DNA of 64,000 bases from Bacteroidales bacterium (lineage in GTDB: Bacteria; Bacteroidota; Bacteroidia; Bacteroidales; UBA932). Shown piece by piece: positions 7,235 through 14,499 of this stretch (the first letter of the stretch is position 1; the number at the start of each line of letters is the position of its first letter). The stretch is from NCBI GenBank assembly GCA_017465225.1, contig JAFTWQ010000019.1:20269-84268 (forward strand), written 5' to 3'. The translations under genes were made by a program, and so were the position numbers. The notes beneath the pieces are model-generated. The model was not told the DNA's origin. It saw nothing but the letters and a program-made list of their open reading frames with translations, and did not search any database.

Positions 7235-7338
7235 TCTTCATCCTCCCATACATTATCTCGATATAATGCCACCGCTCCAACCAGAGCAATGCCTATCAGC
7301 ACCATCGCAATCATCACGCACAACCATTGCTCCATCAT
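7231..7338 (-). CDS. Very small membrane protein
   Basis: 35 residues, almost entirely one transmembrane helix (W-L-C-V-M-I-A-M-V-L-I-G-I-A-L-V-G-A-V-A-L) with an acidic end W-E-D-E-E. The start overlaps the stop of the upstream 135-residue gene (ATGATGG) and its own stop overlaps the next GTG start. Unknown function. Confidence 0.5.
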   Translation of the reverse strand: MMEQWLCVMIAMVLIGIALVGAVALYRDNVWEDEE

Positions 7339-7742
7339 GTCGAATCACTCCATTCCTTACCCGTCAACTCCTGATAGATGCGTGGTCTGGCTTTAAGAGC
7401 CTCCTCGTATGTGCGAAATACCATGCCGCATTTCAAATTAGCATAATCCTCTACTGTGTCATTCCAACAGACCGTATATACCTTGAACTCACTGTTGTAT
7501 AGCGAATAATATGATTCTCCTATTTTCGGTCTCCACGGCAGTTTTTTTATCTTACACACACCTCGGAGCAAATCATTAAAAAGCGATGGTCTTTTTTGCC
7601 CTCCCATTGCAATAATCAATCCGTCCTCGACGATCATGTGATTGACCTCCAGCGCAAATCCATTTACATCTATCACTTGGAATTCTTCCCCAAGCTCTAC
7701 ACCGAGCATCTCAGCGACCTGTTTCATGTAATTCGCCATCAT
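7335..7742 (-). CDS. Phage protein of unknown function
   Basis: 135 residues with no membrane segment. It begins with a short helix (Y-M-K-Q-V-A-E-M-L-G-V-E-L-G-E-E-F) followed by predicted strands, and a region W-R-P-K-I-G-E-S-Y-Y that occurs in hypothetical proteins of Bacillota prophages. It lies between the PAPS-reductase-family gene and two tiny membrane genes. Two ATG codons in a row at the start sit behind GAGGGAAA. No function assigned. Confidence 0.65.
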   Translation of the reverse strand: MMANYMKQVAEMLGVELGEEFQVIDVNGFALEVNHMIVEDGLIIAMGGQKRPSLFNDLLRGVCKIKKLPWRPKIGESYYSLYNSEFKVYTVCWNDTVEDYANLKCGMVFRTYEEALKARPRIYQELTGKEWSDST

Positions 7743-7751
7743 TTTCCCTCC

Positions 7752-8888
7752 TCAATATTTAACGCCGATATAATCGAGAACCCGCCCCAATCCAAGACCC
7801 TCTCTATTTGGCTGCCATTTGCCATCCACCATCTCGCCACCGTTGATGCAGTAGTCGTACTGGCGAGAATGTGTCCGTTTCAACCGTTGGAATCTGTTCT
7901 CGCCTTTTTCCAGATGCACACCGAACATACAGAAGATACATCCTGTTCGTTTGCATCCTGTCGTCCGTAATCGATTACCGTCCTCGGCGAATGATGTTGC
8001 ATATTCGTAACCATCTTCACCCACGTATACGATATCTCCGTATGCGGAGCAGTACGGCACGTTGTATTTTTTGATGTAGGCAAGAACATCTTGCTCTGTC
8101 CAAAAAGCCATTGGCTGGCTCTGCGGTCTTTTCAAACCGAACGCATTGCATCCTGTTTTTTCCCATCCGTCTCGTCTTTTTATGCTTTCCTCTGCCATCA
8201 TTCCAATTATTGGTTTTTTCCCTGTCGCTTTCTCATACGCGATCGCTGGCTTCTTTTTCATTTGCATACAACATCTGTCGCTAATATCGAACGGTGCTTT
8301 TAATAAAAATCCCCATTTTGCATTATTAAACGTTGATATTGTGCCATCTTTTTGTGTGTACGTTCCGTTAAGCTTTGCAATTCGTGTCACGCTACCCTGT
8401 TTTGCGCTCTGGACACAATTCGAGACATCCTTGCTGACGACCGGATATCCATATCGCCGTATCACTTCATCGAAGCGCATCTCCGGTCGAACGATCTCAA
8501 CGTCCGTATTGAAGCAATCGTATTTACCGTCTTTCACCTCGCGGACGAATCGCTGTATCTCGGGATATTCGAGACCCGTATTCACGAACAAGGCAGGCAC
8601 ATCATCGTACAGTGAATCCACAATATGTTTCAGTACGGTCGAATCCTTGCCGCCAGAGAAAGAGACGTATACCTGCCCTTCTGTCTCCCATTGTATGTAT
8701 TCATTCTCTTTTAATAACGGCTCTTCTGTGGCGGTGACAAATCTCGTTTTGCCTGTCTTTTTGTTCCTGATCTCGTATTTTTTCCACGCTTCGTACCAAG
8801 ATTGAATCCGCTGTTTCGTCAGAAGAACCTTTGCCTCAAGCGGTAAGCTCTGCATCTGCTTCAGATCGTGCGCCGTATGCCTGTTCAT
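7752..8888 (-). CDS. PAPS reductase/DndC-like PP-loop ATPase-family protein
   Basis: 378 residues. The PP-loop motif V-S-F-S-G-G-K-D-S-T near residue 80 and the following F-V-N-T-G-L-E-Y-P-E place it in the PAPS reductase/ATP sulfurylase-like adenine nucleotide hydrolase superfamily. The C-terminal C-K-R-T-G-C-I-F-C-M-F-G-V-H motif is a cysteine cluster, as in phage members that may bind metal or an iron-sulphur cluster. DndC, the phosphorothioation enzyme, belongs to the same superfamily, so a nucleic acid or nucleotide modification role is possible but unproven. ATG at 8,888 overlaps the upstream TGA; a GTG one codon earlier is an alternative. Confidence 0.8.
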   Translation of the reverse strand: MNRHTAHDLKQMQSLPLEAKVLLTKQRIQSWYEAWKKYEIRNKKTGKTRFVTATEEPLLKENEYIQWETEGQVYVSFSGGKDSTVLKHIVDSLYDDVPALFVNTGLEYPEIQRFVREVKDGKYDCFNTDVEIVRPEMRFDEVIRRYGYPVVSKDVSNCVQSAKQGSVTRIAKLNGTYTQKDGTISTFNNAKWGFLLKAPFDISDRCCMQMKKKPAIAYEKATGKKPIIGMMAEESIKRRDGWEKTGCNAFGLKRPQSQPMAFWTEQDVLAYIKKYNVPYCSAYGDIVYVGEDGYEYATSFAEDGNRLRTTGCKRTGCIFCMFGVHLEKGENRFQRLKRTHSRQYDYCINGGEMVDGKWQPNREGLGLGRVLDYIGVKY

Positions 8889-9085
8889 CACATCACCTTC
8901 ACATATCTGCTTTTAAGGCAGCTCTCGCACAGCTCATCGCCTTCTGCCTCGTAGATATCGCCGTATATCTCATCGCCGCAATCATCGCATACATACACGG
9001 CGATGTTTTTCTTCGGACAGCTCTGCCCCAGACAGCCCATCTCAGGCGGACAATCTACGCATTGATTCTCGATTCTTGTTGCCAT
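8888..9085 (-). CDS. Small zinc-ribbon-like protein
   Basis: 65 residues with four C-x2-C or similar cysteine pairs: C-V-D-C, C-L-G-Q-S-C, C-D-D-C-G-D and C-E-S-C. The pattern indicates one or two zinc-binding knuckles. The middle segment V-C-D-D-C-G-D-E-I-Y-G-D-I-Y with E-L-C-E-S-C is typical of small phage zinc fingers. Start chosen at the ATG with GGAGGAATAG upstream. Function unknown. Confidence 0.7.
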   Translation of the reverse strand: MATRIENQCVDCPPEMGCLGQSCPKKNIAVYVCDDCGDEIYGDIYEAEGDELCESCLKSRYVKVM

Positions 9086-9087
9086 AT

Positions 9088-9408
9088 CTATTCCTCCATC
9101 TCTTTTCCGCAGTAAGGACAATACCCAAACACAGGCTCTTGTACCGTCACATATGTTTTTTGGAAAATATCCGCTCGACATGGATAGATTTCACCTTTCA
9201 CTCCACGCACGATATAAGCACCGACCGACACGTGCAAATCACCCTCAAGCGTTTTTACATACAACTCGCCTGCATCCTTGTAGAACAATACACCGTTTTC
9301 ATACGCTTCTACTGCCCAATCAGGTACATACCATTCGCCATCGCTGTCCATCATATCGCCGTCATATCGAAATGCCTCTATCTCCACAGGTCTTTTCACG
9401 TATTTCAT
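9088..9408 (-). CDS. Hypothetical phage protein with C-terminal zinc knuckle
   Basis: 106 residues. The body has the pattern V-E-I-E-A-F-R-Y and later G-A-Y-I-V-R-G-V-K-G-E-I-Y-P-C-R-A-D-I-F, found in many Gram-positive phage hypothetical proteins. It ends with C-P-Y-C-G-K-E-M, a half zinc ribbon. The start overlaps the end of the upstream gene by four bases. No function is established. Confidence 0.75.
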   Translation of the reverse strand: MKYVKRPVEIEAFRYDGDMMDSDGEWYVPDWAVEAYENGVLFYKDAGELYVKTLEGDLHVSVGAYIVRGVKGEIYPCRADIFQKTYVTVQEPVFGYCPYCGKEMEE

Positions 9409-9758
9409 TTCTTCCCCTCCTCGGCATGGAATCCGCCTCTGTCGTTTCGGCGAATCGCCACCCCTATTTCTCTCTCGATTGCTTCTGCAACCTCATCAAG
9501 CGTGACGTGCTGTTTATCCACACAATCATATGTGTTGAATACCGCATCAACGAAGCGTTTCATCCTTACCGCGCCGAATCCGAATTTCGTCCGAAGCACC
9601 TCCATCGAAGCGTATATGCATCTCGGCAATACATACAACGTACATTCGTCTATCGCTCTCTGGTGGAGAGCTTCAATGTCCGCCCTCTTTACCTGATATA
9701 CGGCATCACCTTTCCGCATGGCTCTCTCTTGCCTGCGTCTCTCTGCTCTGTTGCTCAT
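9405..9758 (-). CDS. Hypothetical phage protein
   Basis: 117 residues from the ATG at 9,758 (GTGAGGGC directly upstream). The N-terminus is strongly basic (N-R-A-E-R-R-R-Q-E-R). A central helical part with C-T-L-Y-V-L-P-R-C-I-Y and an acidic helix D-E-V-A-E-A-I-E-R-E follow. It sits between the DNA methyltransferase gene and the zinc-knuckle gene with overlaps of a few bases. No family with known function recognised. Confidence 0.65.
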   Translation of the reverse strand: MSNRAERRRQERAMRKGDAVYQVKRADIEALHQRAIDECTLYVLPRCIYASMEVLRTKFGFGAVRMKRFVDAVFNTYDCVDKQHVTLDEVAEAIEREIGVAIRRNDRGGFHAEEGKK

Positions 9759-9762
9759 GCCC

Positions 9763-10563
9763 TCACCACAATCCTCCACCACTCGGCATAATCTTCTCAA
9801 GTGCTTTTTGATAAAACCCTTTGTCAACCTCGAACCCGTATGCATGGCGACCAAGATCATATGCCGCTCGAAGCGTTGTTCCACTACCAGCGCAAGGGTC
9901 AATAACAACATCTCCCTCATCGGTAAATATCTCTATCAGCCTTTTCAGCACTCCTACAGGCTTCTGTGTCGGGTGTACCTTCGGATATTTTTTCGCATCG
10001 TCTCTTGTCCACTCGATCCAGTTAAATATCATCTTGCCAGTCCCACGAATGATCTTGCCGTTTTCGTCATACTGCCTGCCGTTGTTGAATTTCGGCAATT
10101 TGTCTCGATACAACACCACCGCAAATTCTGTCGCACCAACAATCCGCATATTTGCTTTCAGCACCTGCGCCGAATAATTCTTCACGAAGAAAAGCGGATA
10201 CGACTTGCAGAATCCATATCTCTTGCCATATTCGATCACTGTCTGCATCTGCTCGAACGCGCAGAACACGATCATTGCAGGTGCTTTTCCTCGTTCTTTC
10301 GGCTCTTTTTTCAGTAGCCGGTTACAAAAATGCATGTACTCAGCGATTTTGAATTTGCCGTCCGTGTTGAAGAAGCTCGCCTTTGCCAACTTGCTTTCAC
10401 CATTCTTGTTATCGCCGTCCGTATACCACATCGGATTGCTTGCGTAGGCATCTGTCCCGATATTGTACGGTATGTCTGCAATCACAAGCTGCGCTTTCGG
10501 AATGTTATAACGCTTGAAATTTTGAAAGTTATCGTGATGTAATTCACATCGTATCTTTTTCAT
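9763..10563 (-). CDS. DNA methyltransferase (N6-adenine/N4-cytosine type)
   Basis: 266 residues. The catalytic motif IV reads D-I-P-Y (consensus D-P-P-Y) near residue 32, and motif I, D-P-C-A-G-S-G-T-T, lies near the C-terminus, so the order is that of the beta-class amino-methyltransferases. A typical H-P-T-Q-K-P-V segment precedes motif I. It transfers a methyl group from S-adenosylmethionine to the exocyclic amino group of adenine or cytosine. No restriction partner is near, so it probably protects phage DNA or marks it for regulation. The Ile in place of Pro in motif IV is slightly unusual. Start chosen at the ATG at 10,563. Confidence 0.85.
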   Translation of the reverse strand: MKKIRCELHHDNFQNFKRYNIPKAQLVIADIPYNIGTDAYASNPMWYTDGDNKNGESKLAKASFFNTDGKFKIAEYMHFCNRLLKKEPKERGKAPAMIVFCAFEQMQTVIEYGKRYGFCKSYPLFFVKNYSAQVLKANMRIVGATEFAVVLYRDKLPKFNNGRQYDENGKIIRGTGKMIFNWIEWTRDDAKKYPKVHPTQKPVGVLKRLIEIFTDEGDVVIDPCAGSGTTLRAAYDLGRHAYGFEVDKGFYQKALEKIMPSGGGLW

Positions 10564-10570
10564 TCGACAC

Positions 10571-11398
10571 CTACAATCCGAGCAGATCATTCATTCTGCC
10601 CAAGTCTTTTTTCAGCTTCGTTCGTCTGCGATTCTCGCCTGTCACTTCGACCGGGTGACAATCCCCGAGGATACGTTCGTATATCCGCTTGTTCGCCTGT
10701 GCGCTCGTCATATCTCGGAGCGTCAGGTTTGTTGTGATAATCATCGGCAGTTTAGCTCGGCATCGTCCGTCAATGACGCTGAACACCTGCTCTGCCACAT
10801 ATTCGCTCTGACGTTCTGCGCCGAGATCGTCTATCACGAGAAGGTCTACTTGATTCAGACTGTCGATATACACCTGCTTGTCCTCCACGCTCCAGAGCGC
10901 ATTGAGGATCCTCGAAAAACTTGTCATCAGACAAGGGATTCCGCGGTCGATAAGCTCGTTTACGATGCACGCTGCCGCGTACGTCTTGCCCACTCCGCAG
11001 TCGCCGTACAGAACAAGACCTTTTCCCTCGCGTTTCATCTCGTCGAAATGTTCCGCATATCTTCTCGCCGCCTTGATGATCGCCGTCTCCTGCGCATTGG
11101 CGAACGTCCATGCCTTCATCTCGTGCACGGGCATCGCCATCCTGCGAAGCTCTTTGCGAAGCTCTGCCGCCTTGCGACGCTCTTCCTCCTCGCGCTCTTT
11201 GATCAGCTCTGCCCTTCGGCATTGACACGCGATGGGGAAGATTCTTTCTTTCCCCATGAACGTCTTTTTCGTCTGTATCGGAGTGCGGCATTTTTTGCAG
11301 TACAGGATCCCGCCCTTCTCGTATCCGCGTCCCATGATTGCTTGCTCTTTTACCGCTATGTCCGCCAGATCAAGCAGAATTGCATCCATGCTGTTCAC
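10571..11398 (-). CDS. DnaC-like helicase loader (AAA+ ATPase)
   Basis: 275 residues if started at the GTG at 11,398 (GAGGGAG six bases upstream); an ATG three codons later and a longer frame to 11,443 are alternatives. The N-terminus carries a zinc-binding pair (C-K-K-C and C-Q-C). The AAA+ domain has Walker A G-D-C-G-V-G-K-T and Walker B L-L-V-I-D-D-L-G-A, with the sensor region M-I-I-T-T-N-L-T. The family loads the host replicative helicase onto the origin. It is paired with the replication initiator immediately upstream (28-base overlap), the usual arrangement in Bacillota phages. Confidence 0.88.
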   Translation of the reverse strand: MNSMDAILLDLADIAVKEQAIMGRGYEKGGILYCKKCRTPIQTKKTFMGKERIFPIACQCRRAELIKEREEEERRKAAELRKELRRMAMPVHEMKAWTFANAQETAIIKAARRYAEHFDEMKREGKGLVLYGDCGVGKTYAAACIVNELIDRGIPCLMTSFSRILNALWSVEDKQVYIDSLNQVDLLVIDDLGAERQSEYVAEQVFSVIDGRCRAKLPMIITTNLTLRDMTSAQANKRIYERILGDCHPVEVTGENRRRTKLKKDLGRMNDLLGL

Positions 11399-12155
11399 TT
11401 TTTCTCCCTCGCTCTCTCTCGATGAAATCTGCAAGATCGTCATGTTCTTCTTGCTTCTGCTGTCTGTTTTCGTAATTGCCTTCCAGCACTTTTGCCATGT
11501 TCTTTGCGTTCATCAGCCAATCGAACGATGCTTTCCAACCTCGTTCATTTCTGCCGGTCAAGAAATCGCTCGCCTGCGCTATCTCGAACAATCGCCGAAA
11601 CGTCTCGATATCGCCTTTGTATTCCAGCCATCTTGCATTTATCGCTGTGATCCGTCCACTCGTTATGTATCCCACAGAAGGGAGAGACACACACGTTTCG
11701 TTGTATATCGACACGATATCCTCGCAAGGTGCTTTTTCTACTCTCTTTTTCTTTGGTTCTTTTTTAGATTGGTTATTTATTATATCTTTATTTATTAGTG
11801 TGGGTTTTTCCAAGATAGGTTTATCCAAGATTGGATTTTCCAAGATAGGTTTTTCCCGTTTTGGTTTTTCGCGCAGAATATACTCGACGTTTTTCAGTCG
11901 TCCTTTTTCATCACGCACACGCTTTCTCTCCAGATAGCCATGTGATTCCAACTCTTTCAGCCCTGCCGAGATCGTATCTACTCCGACTCCGATGACCGTT
12001 GCAAGACCTTTAATGTTGTATTCCCACGAATCAGATAAACTGAGACAGAAGACGAGGATAAACCGCGCCTTAATACTCAAGCTCGTATCACGCAGGATCT
12101 CATTTGATACAATGCTGAAATTTTTATCTTTTTCTACTCTGATCTGCGCCATCAT
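11370..12155 (-). CDS. Phage replication initiator with N-terminal winged helix
   Basis: 261 residues. The N-terminal domain (S-L-S-I-K-A-R-F-I-L, then G-L-A-T-V-I-G-V-G-V-D-T-I-S-A-G-L-K-E-L-E-S-H-G-Y) is a winged helix-turn-helix as in phage replisome organisers. A linker of four to five degenerate repeats of E-K-P-I-L-x-[NDK]-P-I-L follows, then a C-terminal helical domain (N-A-R-W-L-E-Y, G-W-K-A-S-F-D-W-L-M) of the DnaD-like or DnaC-interacting type. It should bind the origin, probably inside its own gene, and recruit the loader encoded next. Confidence 0.8.
   Translation of the reverse strand: MMAQIRVEKDKNFSIVSNEILRDTSLSIKARFILVFCLSLSDSWEYNIKGLATVIGVGVDTISAGLKELESHGYLERKRVRDEKGRLKNVEYILREKPKREKPILENPILDKPILEKPTLINKDIINNQSKKEPKKKRVEKAPCEDIVSIYNETCVSLPSVGYITSGRITAINARWLEYKGDIETFRRLFEIAQASDFLTGRNERGWKASFDWLMNAKNMAKVLEGNYENRQQKQEEHDDLADFIERERGRKSEQHGCNSA
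11795..11868 (-). repeat. Short in-frame tandem repeats encoding an EKPIL linker
   Basis: AT-rich near-repeats of 12-18 bases built on TTGGAAAA/CCTATCTTG encode E-K-P-I-L-E-N-P-I-L-D-K-P-I-L. In phage initiator genes, iterated sequences in the middle of the gene are often the replication origin, so this stretch is the best candidate origin region in the unit. Confidence 0.45.
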
Positions 12156-12690
12156 TATCCCCCCATTCGTCTTTCAGCCTTGCCAGTTCAGCAGGCGGAA
12201 GAGTCTCCGCCCCGACTGCCTTTGCTTCTTCGACCAGTCCGTCTATCAGTCGTGCCATCTCTGCCGTATCGTATGTACTGCTGCCATGATATGCAGCAAC
12301 GTTTACATATCCGCTCAGCTTCGATGCGCCGAGATCCTCTACGATCCAACCGATGCCCTTAGCCGTCCAGATATGCTTGAAGTGATCGACCGCCGTCTCT
12401 CTGATTGGCAGGATCGTACAATGTCCGCATTCTGATATCGCCTTGCGGTACACATCGACCGCAGATACCCTCACGTGCTCCTTCGACAGCTTTTTTGCTA
12501 TCGAGTGGCACAACACCCAACAGTATGCGTTCGCATCCCTAGACCTGCGCTCTCGCTTCAATTCGACCGTTATCTTTTTCCCCTTCGAACAGCATTCTTG
12601 AAGCGCGATGAGGTCGTCTATCGACCGAAACGGCACCTGCACTTGAAGCATTCCGCCGAAGACGTTGATCCTATCCGTTGTGAATTTCAT
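12124..12690 (-). CDS. ninB: NinB-like recombination protein
   Basis: 188 residues. The pattern with K-R-E-R-R-S-R-D-A-N-A-Y-C-W-V-L near residue 50 and the E-C-G-H-C-T-I-L segment corresponds to the NinB (Orf) family. The lambda NinB protein binds single-stranded DNA and SSB and helps load the annealing protein, substituting for RecFOR. Here it lies between the HNH-like gene and the replication initiator, within the same overlapping operon that carries erf and ssb. The start has GGAGGTCG upstream. Confidence 0.75.
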   Translation of the reverse strand: MKFTTDRINVFGGMLQVQVPFRSIDDLIALQECCSKGKKITVELKRERRSRDANAYCWVLCHSIAKKLSKEHVRVSAVDVYRKAISECGHCTILPIRETAVDHFKHIWTAKGIGWIVEDLGASKLSGYVNVAAYHGSSTYDTAEMARLIDGLVEEAKAVGAETLPPAELARLKDEWGDNDGADQSRKR

Positions 12691-12979
12691 CTTCGACCTC
12701 CAGATAATTGCGCCCGATCAGCTTCATGAAATCATCGCGACTGTGGTCTAATTCATATACAGTCTGGCATACTCTTTTCAGCGCGAGGTCAACTTCTCTG
12801 TTCCTGTGTGCGCTTATGTTACTGCCGGTATGATGATCGTGACACAGCCATACGGTGAATCCATGCTTGTCACTGATCTTGCGATTCGCCGTCCCGAAGA
12901 AGATATGATGCTTCTCCAGATTCGTTGTGGTGTCGCAGATGAAGCACGTCTTGTCCGTCTGTATGATCGATTTAGCCAT
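12671..12979 (-). CDS. HNH-like zinc protein (NinG-like neighbourhood)
   Basis: 102 residues from the ATG at 12,979. A C-F-I-C pair, N-L-E-K-H-H-I-F-F-G and C-H-D-H-H-T-G are the metal-binding and catalytic pattern of an HNH nuclease fold. Such small HNH-like proteins accompany ninB and erf in prophages and may cut recombination intermediates. It overlaps erf upstream by eight bases and ninB downstream by twenty. Catalytic activity is inferred from the pattern. Confidence 0.75.
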   Translation of the reverse strand: MAKSIIQTDKTCFICDTTTNLEKHHIFFGTANRKISDKHGFTVWLCHDHHTGSNISAHRNREVDLALKRVCQTVYELDHSRDDFMKLIGRNYLEVEDEIHNG

Positions 12980-13565
12980 CTGCCCGTATCTCCTTGATCG
13001 CTTTTTGGATGTCATATCGGCAGCCTTTGAATTTATCGCTTTTCAGCGCGTCCTGCAGTTGCTTCTTCGACAGATTCCCGAGCTCGTACCACTTGCCGTT
13101 CTCGCTCAGGATATACGTCTTGCCGTCACGCTTTTGCCAAGACTCTGTTGTATCTTCCTTGCTTGCCGTTACAGGCTTGTCACTATCTGCGTCTTTCACA
13201 TCGTCGATGCAGAAAAGACCATTCAGCGCATATTTCCGCGCATAACTCGATGCCGAACCTGTGATCTGCGAAGCGTCCATACCTGCCTTCTCGTCCGTCT
13301 CACGCGCGTATCCATCCGCGCTTGCACTGCCATCTGAATCAAGGTCATACAGTCTCGCGGTCGCTCTGATATAGAACCTTCCACCTGTTTCAACGAGCGA
13401 ATCAGTCACGATCAACACCGCGCCATGCGTCTGGCAAAGCGGCTTAACTGCTTCAAGAATGTCCTCTGCGTTGCGGTAGTTAAATTTACCGAATTTGTTG
13501 TACTGATTCTTCGGCGCTTTCAATTCCATCTGAATCAGCTGCAGCTTCGTCATGATGTCCTTCAT
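12972..13565 (-). CDS. erf: Erf-family single-strand annealing protein
   Basis: 197 residues from the ATG at 13,565 (GGAGGAGACG upstream). The N-terminal domain shows the Erf pattern: L-K-A-P-K-N-Q-Y-N-K-F-G-K-F-N-Y-R-N-A-E-D-I-L-E-A-V-K-P-L, then G-S-A-S-S-Y-A-R-K-Y-A-L-N-G-L-F. Erf proteins anneal complementary single strands and circularise or recombine phage genomes. The C-terminal domain contains a tryptophan-rich part that may bind SSB. This gene together with ssb, ninB and rusA forms a complete recombination set. Confidence 0.9.
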   Translation of the reverse strand: MKDIMTKLQLIQMELKAPKNQYNKFGKFNYRNAEDILEAVKPLCQTHGAVLIVTDSLVETGGRFYIRATARLYDLDSDGSASADGYARETDEKAGMDASQITGSASSYARKYALNGLFCIDDVKDADSDKPVTASKEDTTESWQKRDGKTYILSENGKWYELGNLSKKQLQDALKSDKFKGCRYDIQKAIKEIRADG

Positions 13566-13869
13566 CGTTCGTCTCCTCCTTTTTAGCCTTATCAACATAG
13601 CAGTAGAACTCTACTCCACACACATCTTCGCACAACTGCTCTCTGTTAGCATCGTACGATTCTTTTCTTTTCGACTTCTCTTTGTCGAACGGGAAATCTT
13701 CTTCGTAAAACTGCACTCCGATCGAATCGCTGTACCCGAGATTGATATATATCGCCGTTGCGCCAAGCTCTTTCGCCGCAACCTGTGCCGCTTTTAAATA
13801 ATCGATCATCTTGTCCATCATTTCTTCCTTATGCCGCAATACTTGTTCACGCATCTTATCTTCATGCAT
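13486..13869 (-). CDS. Hypothetical acidic phage protein
   Basis: 127 residues: a helical N-terminus, a central beta-like segment (A-T-A-I-Y-I-N-L-G-Y-S-D-S-I-G-V-Q-F-Y) and a highly acidic tail (D-E-G-H-H-D-E-A-A-A-D-S-D). The tail overlaps the erf gene by 80 bases in another frame, so part of the acidic tail may have arisen by over-extension. Start with AGGATGTAAG upstream. No family recognised. Confidence 0.6.
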   Translation of the reverse strand: MHEDKMREQVLRHKEEMMDKMIDYLKAAQVAAKELGATAIYINLGYSDSIGVQFYEEDFPFDKEKSKRKESYDANREQLCEDVCGVEFYCYVDKAKKEETNDEGHHDEAAADSDGIESAEESVQQIR

Positions 13870-13880
13870 CTTACATCCTC

Positions 13881-14084
13881 CTAGATATGCAGCGCGTTCA
13901 ACATCTGCGCTGCTTGTGTCTTATCCGTCTTGTATACCTTCATCGCCCATTCGGTGATGATCTCCAACGCGACCCTGTCGGCACGTGCTTCTTCTCTCAT
14001 CGACTCGGGCAAGCTCGGAGCATCCTCCTGCTCGATTCGCCATGCTATCTTCTGCACCCGAGCGAGTGCTGCTTCAAAATCCAT
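13881..14084 (-). CDS. Small helical protein, unknown
   Basis: 67 residues from the ATG at 14,084 (GAAGGTGG upstream). It appears all-helical: F-E-A-A-L-A-R-V-Q-K-I-A-W-R-I-E-Q-E and V-A-L-E-I-I-T-E-W-A-M-K-V-Y. No function known. It ends 11 bases before the next gene. Confidence 0.6.
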   Translation of the reverse strand: MDFEAALARVQKIAWRIEQEDAPSLPESMREEARADRVALEIITEWAMKVYKTDKTQAAQMLNALHI

Positions 14085-14107
14085 GTTGCCACCTTCTATC
14101 ATTTGTG

Positions 14108-14174
14108 ATATGATTTATCTAAGTTCTTTTCTAATGTCCTGATCGGGATTGCCGTCCCGACAGGACTCTTTTTT
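14108..14174 (-). terminator. Possible terminator between early genes
   Basis: GTCCTGATCGGGATTGCCGTCCCGACAGGAC (14,136-14,166 region) folds as an imperfect stem GTCCTG-TCGGGA/TCCCGA-CAGGAC and is followed on the plus strand by TTTTTTTT, and on the minus strand by an A-rich run. The T tract favours plus-strand termination, antisense to the operon. Confidence 0.5.
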
Positions 14175-14372
14175 TTATGCGATCCAAGCGATCACCGCCA
14201 TCACGACCATGCCGGCTGCGAACCAACGCAAGTTCTTTTTGTTCTCCTGCCACATTTCTGCAGCCATCTCGCCGATAATCTCTGCAAGCACGTGCGGAAT
14301 GTCGCGCACGTACACACCTTTTACATCGTCATTTTGGTCAACGATGAGCTTATACGTCTTGCCGTTCATCAT
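14175..14372 (-). CDS. Small C-terminal-anchored membrane protein
   Basis: 65 residues from ATGATG at 14,372 (AAAGGGGG upstream). A soluble N-terminal part (G-K-T-Y-K-L-I-V-D-Q-N-D-D-V-K-G) is followed by one transmembrane helix at the very C-terminus (L-R-W-F-A-A-G-M-V-V-M-A-V-I-A-W-I-A). The topology is that of a tail-anchored cytoplasmic protein. Function unknown. The start overlaps the preceding stop. Confidence 0.55.
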   Translation of the reverse strand: MMNGKTYKLIVDQNDDVKGVYVRDIPHVLAEIIGEMAAEMWQENKKNLRWFAAGMVVMAVIAWIA

Positions 14373-14488
14373 TTTTTTACCCCCTTTAACTCCGAGCGAT
14401 ATACGTTCTGATTCTTTTTGATGATTTTGTCGATTCGACTCACCTGACATCTCTTGCCATCGTGGTACGCGACTAATTTCCCTGCCAT
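14369..14488 (-). CDS. Small basic protein, unknown
   Basis: A 39-residue gene: ATG ending at 14,488 behind ATAGGAGGAATAATC, and a stop that overlaps the next ATGATG. The protein is basic (10 Lys/Arg) with the short pattern K-R-C-Q-V-S-R-I-D-K-I-I-K-K-N-Q. Could be a nucleic-acid-binding peptide. No family recognised. Confidence 0.55.
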   Translation of the reverse strand: MAGKLVAYHDGKRCQVSRIDKIIKKNQNVYRSELKGVKK

Positions 14489-14499
14489 GATTATTCCTC

